A stretch of DNA of 5,186 bases from Desulfuromonadaceae bacterium (lineage in GTDB: Bacteria; Desulfobacterota; Desulfuromonadia; Geobacterales; Pseudopelobacteraceae). Shown piece by piece: positions 1-5,186 of this stretch. A program made the position numbers and the translations under genes. Each line of letters begins with the position of its first letter. Position 1 is the stretch's first letter. The stretch is taken from contig JAQUCQ010000254.1 of assembly GCA_028686145.1 (NCBI GenBank), forward strand, positions 1-5,186, written 5' to 3'. The notes beneath the pieces were generated by a model that saw only the letters and a list, made by a program, of their open reading frames with translations, was not told the origin of the DNA and made no database searches.

Positions 1-1187
1 CTGTCGCCGGTTATTCTGTTGCGTTGATCACGGCACGGACCCCCTTTTATGGCGATTCTGGTGGCAAGAAAGGCGACTGCGGGATACTCTCAACCGGTCA
101 TGCACATTTGGATGTTACTGGAGCAAGCCGCCCCTTTGTCGATATGGTCGTGCATCACGCTGTCGTAACGGAAGGAGTCATCAAAACCGGTGACGCTGCC
201 GATCTGAAAGTGTCCCGTACGGAGCGTGAAGCAACCTGCCGTAATCATACCGCGACGCATCTGTTACAGAGTGCGTTGCGTCACGTGTTGGGCGAGCATG
301 TCAAGCAGGCCGGCTCTCTGGTTTCACAGGGGCGTCTTCGTTTTGACTTTACCCATTATTCTGCCGTGACAGAAGAAGAGTTGCGCCAGATTGAAACGAT
401 TGTGAACAGCTTTATTATGGCAAATGATCCGGTGATAACCCGCGAGATGGAAATTGCTGAAGCGATCGAAGCGGGTGCCACGGCACTCTTTGACGAAAAA
501 TATGGTGATTCTGTTCGCGTTGTGAGAGTCGGAGACGTCAGCATGGAGCTGTGTGGGGGAACTCATGTGCACGCAGCGGGTGATATCGGGCTATTCAAGA
601 TTGTGACAGAGGCGGGGATCGCTGCCGGAGTTCGGCGTATCGAGGCTTTGACCGGTTTTGGCGCGCTTGACTTTGTTCGCAAGATGGAGGATGAGCAAAG
701 GGATATAGCTGCATTGCTTAAGGCGGAGGCGGGCAATTCGCGCGACCGGCTCGAAAAGCTGTTGGCGCGGCAGAGAGAATTGCAGCATGAGATTGAAACA
801 CTGCAGGCAAAGCTTAACGTTGTCGCTTCCGGTGATCTGCTGTCGCAGGCGACCATGGTACGGGGTGTCAAGTTGCTGGCCGTACAGGTACAGGTTGAGG
901 ATATAAAGGCGCTGCGTGATCTGTCAGACACGTTGAAAGATCGCATCGGCGAAGGCGTGATTGCGCTTGGTGCTACCATCGGTGGCAAGGCGAATCTGCT
1001 GGTTGCCGTTACCAAAAGTTTGACCGGAGCAATCAGGGCCGGTGACATTATCAAGCAGATTGCGCCGCTTGTTGGTGGCAGCGGCGGTGGCAAGCCGGAA
1101 CTGGCCCAGGCGGGCGGAAGCCAGCCGGAGAAGCTCGACGAAGCGTTGGCGGCGGTTTCGATAATCCTTTCGGGGACGGGAAACTAA
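1..1187 (+). CDS. alaS: alanyl-tRNA synthetase, C-terminal part (5' end outside window)
   Basis: AlaRS charges tRNA-Ala with alanine in the cytoplasm and hydrolyses Ser- and Gly-tRNA-Ala. Only the last 394 codons are visible (first full codon at 3; E. coli AlaRS is about 876 residues), so the aminoacylation domain lies off the left edge. The frame is open to the edge, so the TTG at 24 is not a start. The editing domain begins with RTPFYGDSGG (36-65). It carries the zinc-site motifs HTATH (246-260) and CGGTH (552-566), the equivalents of E. coli His564/His568 and Cys666/His670. A charged helical, probably coiled-coil linker covers about 669-818. The C-Ala domain follows, with a glycine-rich GGSGGGKPELAQAGG stretch at 1074-1118, and the gene ends at TAA 1185-1187. 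One oddity is GGKKGD at 60-77, where the family usually has GGQ-x-GD. The gene runs into argB with a 3-nt gap. Identification is secure. Confidence 0.97.
   Translation, partial: VAGYSVALITARTPFYGDSGGKKGDCGILSTGHAHLDVTGASRPFVDMVVHHAVVTEGVIKTGDAADLKVSRTEREATCRNHTATHLLQSALRHVLGEHVKQAGSLVSQGRLRFDFTHYSAVTEEELRQIETIVNSFIMANDPVITREMEIAEAIEAGATALFDEKYGDSVRVVRVGDVSMELCGGTHVHAAGDIGLFKIVTEAGIAAGVRRIEALTGFGALDFVRKMEDEQRDIAALLKAEAGNSRDRLEKLLARQRELQHEIETLQAKLNVVASGDLLSQATMVRGVKLLAVQVQVEDIKALRDLSDTLKDRIGEGVIALGATIGGKANLLVAVTKSLTGAIRAGDIIKQIAPLVGGSGGGKPELAQAGGSQPEKLDEALAAVSIILSGTGN
1172..1180 (+). promoter_or_regulatory. weak ribosome binding site of argB, inside the alaS 3' end
   Basis: The only purine-rich stretch before the argB ATG is GGGGACGGG, inside the last codons of alaS; its final GGG lies 10 nt before the start. 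There is no AGGAGG-like core, unlike the sites before argD, argF and argG. With the alaS stop only 3 nt upstream of the ATG, argB initiation probably depends partly on ribosomes finishing alaS (inference). Confidence 0.4.
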
Positions 1188-1190
1188 ACG

Positions 1191-2069
1191 ATGAAACATT
1201 TAATTGAAAAAGCGAATACATTGATGGAGGCTTTGCCGTACATTCGACGTTTTGCCGGTAAAACGTTTGTAATCAAGTATGGCGGTCATGCCATGGCCGA
1301 TGAGAAACTGAAGGAGTCGTTTGCCCTGGATGTCGTTCTGCTCAAGTCACTGGGGATCAACACCGTTATCGTTCACGGTGGCGGTCCCCAGATCAATGAG
1401 ACCTTGAAGCGGTATGGCATCGTATCCGAATTTGTGCGCGGCATGCGCGTGACCGACGCAGAAACAATGCAGGTGGTCGAAATGGTGCTTGCCGGTCAGG
1501 TTAATAAAGAGGTAGTAGGGTATCTCAATCAACATGGCGGCCGAGCTGTGGGACTTTCCGGCAAAGATGGCTCGCTGCTTCTGGCAAAGAAGCTGCTGCA
1601 GGAGGTCAAGAACGATGACGGTTCCGTTGAAATGGTTGACATCGGCTATGTCGGTGATGTTGCCAAGGTTAATACCGATCTGATTAGTACCCTTGAACAG
1701 GGGAAATATATTCCGGTTATCGCACCGATTGGTGTCGGACTGGAAGGAGAAAGCTACAACATCAATGCCGATCTGGTGGCCGGCAGGGTTGCTGCGGCTC
1801 TTAATGCTGAAAAACTGATTCTGCTGACTGATATAAATGGCGTGAAGGATAAAAACGGCACTCTGCTGGAAAGCATATCGGTTGCCGAGCTGCACCGTTT
1901 AATTGAGGAAGAGGCAATCACCGGCGGTATGATCCCCAAGGTCGTCTGTTGTGCCGATGCTCTCAAGGAAGGGGTCAAAAAGGCACACATTATTGATGGC
2001 CGTATGGAGCATGCCGTGCTTCTTGAAATTTTCACCGATGTCGGCATCGGGACGGAGATAACCAAATGA
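1191..2069 (+). CDS. argB: N-acetylglutamate kinase
   Basis: This 292-residue amino acid kinase phosphorylates N-acetyl-L-glutamate with ATP, the second step of arginine synthesis, in the cytoplasm. Visible motifs are the N-terminal KYGGHAM (Lys29, phosphate contact), VHGGGPQIN (61-69), RVTDAETM (86-93, substrate-binding Arg86), GLSGKDG (121-127), NINADLVAG (190-198, substrate and catalytic region) and ITGGMIPKV (243-251, with Lys250 equivalent to E. coli Lys217). About 25 residues precede the first kinase strand, forming the extra N-terminal helix of hexameric, arginine-inhibited enzymes. The shorter E. coli enzyme (~258 residues) lacks this helix. The C-terminal EIFTDVGIGTEI (279-290) fits the arginine-site signature (Glu, then Gly-Thr-x-Ile) of the same class. 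Feedback inhibition by arginine is therefore likely, though inferred. The ATG at 1191 is chosen because it keeps the N-helix; the next Met (codon 12) would remove part of it. The stop overlaps argD. Confidence 0.97.
   Translation: MKHLIEKANTLMEALPYIRRFAGKTFVIKYGGHAMADEKLKESFALDVVLLKSLGINTVIVHGGGPQINETLKRYGIVSEFVRGMRVTDAETMQVVEMVLAGQVNKEVVGYLNQHGGRAVGLSGKDGSLLLAKKLLQEVKNDDGSVEMVDIGYVGDVAKVNTDLISTLEQGKYIPVIAPIGVGLEGESYNINADLVAGRVAAALNAEKLILLTDINGVKDKNGTLLESISVAELHRLIEEEAITGGMIPKVVCCADALKEGVKKAHIIDGRMEHAVLLEIFTDVGIGTEITK
2054..2057 (+). promoter_or_regulatory. Shine-Dalgarno site of argD, with ATGA stop-start overlap
   Basis: GGAG lies 8 nt before the argD ATG, inside the end of argB. The argB stop TGA (2067-2069) and the argD start ATG (2066-2068) share bases in an ATGA. 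This is a classic arrangement for translational coupling, and it supports this start over the next in-frame Met (codon 15), which has no comparable site. Confidence 0.7.
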
Positions 2070-3262
2070 ATTCGCAACAATGGGTTGAAAAATCAGATAA
2101 ATACATCATGAAAACCTACGGCCGCTACCCGATCGTTCCTGTCAGAGGAAAAGGATGTCGCTTGTGGGATGCAGACGGCAAGGAGTATCTGGACTTTTTG
2201 GGCGGTGTTGCGGTTAACAATCTGGGACATTGCCACCCGAACGTTGTCGCTGCTCTTCAGAAGCAGGCCGCTGAATTGATTCACTGCTCCAACTATTATC
2301 AGATCCCCCAGCAGATTGAACTGGCGGAACTGCTTTGCAATCATTCATTTGCCGATAAAGCATTTTTCTGCAACAGTGGTGCCGAGGCGAATGAAGCTGC
2401 CATCAAGCTTGCCCGTAAATACAGCCGTGACACCTATGGTCCGGAACGCTACGAGATTATTACCGCAGCTGATTCTTTTCACGGCCGCACCATGGCTACG
2501 GTTTCGGCGACCGGCCAGGAGAAAGTACAGCGCTTTTTTGACCCGCTCCTCCACGGTTTCAAGCATGTCCCATTTAATGATGTGGCTGCGCTTGAAGCGG
2601 CTGTAACGCCTACTACCTGCGCCATCATGCTGGAGCCGATCCAGGGCGAAGGCGGAATCAATATGCCTTCAACCGGTTATTTTCAAGCGGTCCGGGAAAT
2701 CTGTGATCGCCACGGTCTGTTGCTGATCTTCGATGAGGTTCAGGTCGGCATGGGACGCACCGGCAAACTGTTTGCTTATGAGCATTTTGATGTGACCCCC
2801 GATATCATGACCCTGGCCAAGGCGCTGGCCGGAGGAGCACCTATCGGTACCATGCTGGCGCGAGACAAATTTGCTGCGGCCTTTGTCCCCGGCACTCACG
2901 GATCAACGTTTGGCGGTAATCCGCTGGTCTGCGCCGCTGCCATTGCAACGGTCAGAACCCTTCTGGAAGACGGGTTGCTCAATCGCTGTGAAGAGATTGG
3001 TGAATACCTGACTGGAGAACTTGAGGCTCTCGGAAAGAAATACCCCTTTTTCAAGGAAGTTCGTGGCGTAGGGTTGATGATTGGCATGAGTCTGACTATT
3101 CCCGGTGCCGAGATCGTCAAGAAAGGGCATGAACGGGGCGTGTTGCTTAACGTGACGCACGATACAGTGCTTCGCTTTGTGCCGCCGCTCGTGGTTACCA
3201 AGCAGGAGATTAATGCGATGATTACAATCCTCGACGGTATTTTTTCCGAAATGATTTCGTAA
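2066..3262 (+). CDS. argD: acetylornithine aminotransferase
   Basis: This 398-residue class III, fold-type I PLP aminotransferase converts N-acetylglutamate semialdehyde plus glutamate to N-acetylornithine and 2-oxoglutarate. In some bacteria ArgD also serves as the succinyl-diaminopimelate aminotransferase of lysine synthesis; that cannot be judged here. Motifs in order are LGGVAVNNLGHCHP (45-58), NSGAEANEAAIKLARKY (103-119; Ser-Gly-Ala binds the PLP phosphate), SFHGRT (137-142; Phe-His stacks on the ring), EPIQGEGG (190-197), IFDEVQVGMGRTG (221-233; Asp223 pairs with the pyridine nitrogen), LAKALAGGAPIG (250-261; Lys252 forms the Schiff base) and HGSTFGGNPL (278-287; Thr281 contacts phosphate). 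All expected catalytic residues are present and the length is typical. Ornithine and GABA aminotransferases are related, but the position between argB and argF makes ArgD the clear choice. It ends at TAA, 39 nt before argF. Confidence 0.96.
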   Translation: MNSQQWVEKSDKYIMKTYGRYPIVPVRGKGCRLWDADGKEYLDFLGGVAVNNLGHCHPNVVAALQKQAAELIHCSNYYQIPQQIELAELLCNHSFADKAFFCNSGAEANEAAIKLARKYSRDTYGPERYEIITAADSFHGRTMATVSATGQEKVQRFFDPLLHGFKHVPFNDVAALEAAVTPTTCAIMLEPIQGEGGINMPSTGYFQAVREICDRHGLLLIFDEVQVGMGRTGKLFAYEHFDVTPDIMTLAKALAGGAPIGTMLARDKFAAAFVPGTHGSTFGGNPLVCAAAIATVRTLLEDGLLNRCEEIGEYLTGELEALGKKYPFFKEVRGVGLMIGMSLTIPGAEIVKKGHERGVLLNVTHDTVLRFVPPLVVTKQEINAMITILDGIFSEMIS

Positions 3263-3270
3263 ACATGTAT

Positions 3271-3282
3271 CCAGTTTTCTGG
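3271..3282 (+). repeat. small inverted repeat in the argD-argF spacer
   Basis: CCAG and CTGG are perfect inverted arms around a TTTT loop, starting 8 nt after the argD stop and ending 8 nt before the argF Shine-Dalgarno core. One further U-G pair (3270/3283) is possible. With a 4-bp stem and no following T tract it is too weak to call a terminator, and it may be chance. Confidence 0.25.
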
Positions 3283-3290
3283 GCACGAAT

Positions 3291-3295
3291 AGGAG
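3291..3295 (+). promoter_or_regulatory. Shine-Dalgarno site of argF
   Basis: AGGAG lies 6 nt before the ATG at 3302, a good match and spacing. It fixes the argF start. Unlike argB and argD, argF has its own strong site outside the upstream gene, so its translation need not be coupled. Confidence 0.8.
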
Positions 3296-3301
3296 AAATT
3301 A

Positions 3302-4213
3302 ATGACGCGACATTTTTTGGCGTTGCACGACTATACAAAGGATGAGCTGGATGCTTTGCTGGCTCTTGCCGCCGACCTGAAGAACAAGCAGAAAGCTGGC
3401 ATTCCTCACAGGCTGCTGGATGGTAAGACGGTAGCTCTTATTTTCGAGAAGTCATCAACCAGGACGCGGGTTTCCTTTGAAGTGGGGGTTTTTCAGCTCG
3501 GAGGGCACGGTCTGTTTATGCCGTCTGCAAGCTCTCAAATGGGGCGCGGAGAGCCGATAAAAGACAGTGCCCGTGTCATGTCTCGCTATTGTGACGGCAT
3601 AATGATTCGCACCTTCGGGCAGGAAATCGTCGATGAGTTTGCAGAATATTCCGATGTTCCGGTCATTAATGGACTCACGGACCTTTTTCATCCTTGCCAG
3701 ATTATGGCTGACCTGCAGACGGTGGTTGAGCAGAAGAAAAGTTATGATGGGCAGGTTTTTGCCTGGGTTGGTGACGGCAATAACATGGCAAATACCTGGA
3801 TCGAAGCTGCAGCAATCTTCGGCTTTGAACTGCGACTTGCTTGCCCTGCTGGCTATGAACCGGATCGGAAAGTTATGGCGTGGGCTCAGGCCAAGGCTCC
3901 CGGCCTGATTTCTCTGACCAGTGATCCACGGGTGGCAGTGGCCGGAGCTGATGTCATTAACACCGATGTCTGGGCCAGCATGGGGCAAGAGTCAGAACAG
4001 AAAGAGCGTGAAAAGGCTTTTGCCGGTTACTGTCTGGATGATGCCCTGCTGGCACTGGCGAAGCCGGATTGCAGTGTACTTCATTGCCTGCCGGCGCACC
4101 GTGGTGAGGAAATATCCGATTCGGTTATCGAGGGGAAAAACTCCGTCGTCTGGGATGAGGCGGAAAACAGGTTGCATATACAGAAGGCTATTATGGCCAC
4201 GTTAATTAAATAA
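3302..4213 (+). CDS. argF: ornithine carbamoyltransferase
   Basis: This 303-residue anabolic ornithine carbamoyltransferase forms citrulline from ornithine and carbamoyl phosphate in the cytoplasm; the family is usually trimeric. The N-terminal carbamoyl-phosphate domain shows FEKSSTRTRVSFEVG (48-62, with the STRTR phosphate loop at 52-56), GRGEPIKDSARVMSRY (81-96), MIRTF (101-105) and HPCQIMADLQT (130-140). The ornithine domain shows VGDGNNMANTW (156-166), the DVWASMGQE loop (222-230, with the family SMG element) and HCLPAHRGEEI (261-271, with the reactive Cys262). These motifs separate it from aspartate carbamoyltransferase and from acetylornithine carbamoyltransferase, which lacks the canonical HCLPAHR. 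Length is typical and no key residue is missing. A neighbouring argG and the lack of arcA or arcC argue for the biosynthetic rather than the catabolic (ArcB) enzyme. The gene ends at TAA 4211-4213. Confidence 0.97.
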   Translation: MTRHFLALHDYTKDELDALLALAADLKNKQKAGIPHRLLDGKTVALIFEKSSTRTRVSFEVGVFQLGGHGLFMPSASSQMGRGEPIKDSARVMSRYCDGIMIRTFGQEIVDEFAEYSDVPVINGLTDLFHPCQIMADLQTVVEQKKSYDGQVFAWVGDGNNMANTWIEAAAIFGFELRLACPAGYEPDRKVMAWAQAKAPGLISLTSDPRVAVAGADVINTDVWASMGQESEQKEREKAFAGYCLDDALLALAKPDCSVLHCLPAHRGEEISDSVIEGKNSVVWDEAENRLHIQKAIMATLIK

Positions 4214-4226
4214 TATCTGAAACCAA

Positions 4227-4231
4227 AGGAG
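4227..4231 (+). promoter_or_regulatory. Shine-Dalgarno site of argG
   Basis: AGGAG lies 9 nt before the ATG at 4241, in the 27-nt argF-argG spacer. It supports this start, which places the ATP-binding SGGLDTS motif at residues 17-23, as expected for ArgG. No hairpin or promoter-like pair is evident in the spacer. Confidence 0.75.
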
Positions 4232-4240
4232 ACGAAGCGC

Positions 4241-5186
4241 ATGGCACTTACCAAGAAACAGGAAATCAAAAAGATTGTTCTGGCATATTCGGGTGGTTTG
4301 GACACTTCCATTATCCTGAAGTGGCTGAAAAACGAGTACGGCTGCAAGGTTGTGGCCTTTTCTGCTGATCTGGGACAGGGGGAGGAGCTTGACCCGGTGC
4401 GTGAAAAGGCACTGGCCACCGGTGCCGACAAGGTTTACATCGACGACCTGAAAGAGGAATTCGTGCGCGACTTCGTGTTTCCAATGTTCCGCGCCAACGC
4501 CATCTACGAAGGGCACTATTTGCTTGGCACTTCCATTGCCCGCCCGTTGATCGCCAAACGCCAGATGGAAATCGCCGCGAAAGAAAAATGTGACGCAGTT
4601 TCCCATGGCGCCACCGGCAAAGGGAATGACCAGGTCCGTTTCGAGCTTGCCTACTATCATTTCAACCCGGCCATCAAGGTTATCGCTCCGTGGCGCGAGT
4701 GGGACCTGAACAGCCGTCAGGCACTGATCGAATATGCCAAGAAAAATGGCATTCCAATCCCGACCATCAAAAAACGTCCCTGGTCGTCAGACCGTAACCT
4801 GCTGCATATCTCTTTTGAAGGTGGCATCCTGGAAGATACCTGGGCTGAGGCGCCGGAAGAGATGTATGTGCTGACCAAGCCACCGGAGAAAGCTCCCAAC
4901 AAGGCGCAGTATGTGGAAATCGAGTTCAGGAACGGCAACGCAGTGGCTGTTGACGGCGAAAAGATGTCGCCGGCGCAACTCCTGGCGCACCTCAACTACC
5001 TTGGCGGTCAGCACGGCGTCGGTCGTGTTGACCTGCTTGAGAACCGTTCGGTTGGCATGAAGTCGCGCGGTGTCTACGAGACCCCGGGCGGCACGATCCT
5101 GCGCGAGGCCCATTCGGCGGTTGAGCAGATTACCATGGACCGGGAAGTCCTGCGTATCCGAGACGGGCTGATTCCCGAATATGCCA
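4241..5186 (+). CDS. argG: argininosuccinate synthase, N-terminal ~315 residues (3' end outside window)
   Basis: ArgG joins citrulline and aspartate using ATP, giving argininosuccinate, AMP and pyrophosphate. The frame from ATG 4241 stays open to the window edge (315 full codons plus one base), and bacterial enzymes of this type are about 400 residues, so roughly the last fifth is missing. Visible motifs are the PP-loop AYSGGLDTS (15-23), FSADLGQGEE (40-49), LGTSIARPLIAK (95-106), SHGATGKGNDQVRFE (121-135), the APWREWDL stretch (149-156), SFEGGILEDTW (191-201) and the ENRSVGMKSRGVYETPGG region (267-284) that contacts citrulline and aspartate in known structures. All are intact. It follows argF by 27 nt and is surely in the same transcription unit. 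Codon use differs from its neighbours: Asp is GAC in 14 of 16 cases here against 7 of 22 in argF, by hand count. argH is the expected next gene, but that is not visible. Confidence 0.97.
   Translation, partial: MALTKKQEIKKIVLAYSGGLDTSIILKWLKNEYGCKVVAFSADLGQGEELDPVREKALATGADKVYIDDLKEEFVRDFVFPMFRANAIYEGHYLLGTSIARPLIAKRQMEIAAKEKCDAVSHGATGKGNDQVRFELAYYHFNPAIKVIAPWREWDLNSRQALIEYAKKNGIPIPTIKKRPWSSDRNLLHISFEGGILEDTWAEAPEEMYVLTKPPEKAPNKAQYVEIEFRNGNAVAVDGEKMSPAQLLAHLNYLGGQHGVGRVDLLENRSVGMKSRGVYETPGGTILREAHSAVEQITMDREVLRIRDGLIPEYA

Noticed and set aside
563..1093. 176-codon open frame on the minus strand within alaS
   Set aside because: It lies wholly antisense to a clearly conserved AlaRS reading frame, and its translation is low-complexity (Ser/Ala/Pro-rich) with no recognisable domain. 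It is a shadow frame.
1347..1895. 182-codon open frame on the minus strand within argB
   Set aside because: It is fully antisense to intact argB and has no recognisable domain. It is best explained by the codon composition of argB.
2272..2283. TGAAT-TG-ATTCA palindrome resembling an ArgR ARG box
   Set aside because: The half-sites match, but the spacer is 2 nt rather than the 4 nt of the E. coli ARG box. It is in the coding interior of argD (Glu-Leu-Ile-His codons), far from any start, so it is probably coincidence.
3240..3282. Possible terminator between argD and argF (T6 run at 3240-3245, then the CCAG-TTTT-CTGG hairpin)
   Set aside because: The T run lies before the hairpin and has no GC-rich stem ahead of it, and the hairpin has only a 4-bp stem with no T tract after it. 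Neither forms a plausible intrinsic terminator.
3265..3345. 26-codon open frame starting at an ATG just after argD and overlapping the argF start
   Set aside because: It has no Shine-Dalgarno sequence, is out of frame with argF, and two-thirds of it lies in argF coding sequence or its ribosome site. There is no support for it being translated.
3455..3988. 177-codon open frame on the minus strand within argF
   Set aside because: It is antisense to conserved argF motifs and shows no family resemblance of its own.

Overview
This is an ordinary, gene-dense bacterial chromosomal segment. It carries five co-directional genes on the + strand: the 3' part of alaS (alanyl-tRNA synthetase), then argB, argD, argF and the 5' part of argG. 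The gene order, ArgD and ArgF wording that resembles what I remember of Geobacter proteins, and moderate GC content suggest a Desulfuromonadales/Geobacter-like bacterium (former Deltaproteobacteria). This placement is from memory and was not searched.

Layout: 1-1187 is the C-terminal ~45% of AlaRS (editing domain, helical linker, C-Ala domain). After a 3-nt gap, 1191-2069 is argB (N-acetylglutamate kinase). Its stop codon overlaps the argD start in an ATGA (2066-3262, acetylornithine aminotransferase). A 39-nt spacer with a good Shine-Dalgarno site leads to argF (3302-4213, ornithine carbamoyltransferase). A 27-nt spacer with another good Shine-Dalgarno site leads to argG (4241 to the window edge, argininosuccinate synthase, about 315 of ~400 residues). 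No gene-free stretch exceeds 40 nt. I see no RNA gene, mobile element, CRISPR array, promoter or terminator.

How the genes work together: ArgB phosphorylates N-acetylglutamate. ArgC, which is not in the window, would reduce the product to the semialdehyde. ArgD transaminates that to N-acetylornithine. Deacetylation or transacetylation by ArgE or ArgJ (not in the window) gives ornithine. ArgF makes citrulline and ArgG condenses it with aspartate to argininosuccinate. argH would be the natural next gene beyond the right edge. ArgB has the N-terminal helix and C-terminal signature of arginine-inhibited kinases, so feedback control probably acts at that step.

I found no convincing undescribed system. 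The points worth a second look are modest: a lysine where AlaRS editing domains usually have glutamine, the tight alaS-argB junction with a weak ribosome site, and a sharp codon-usage change at argG.
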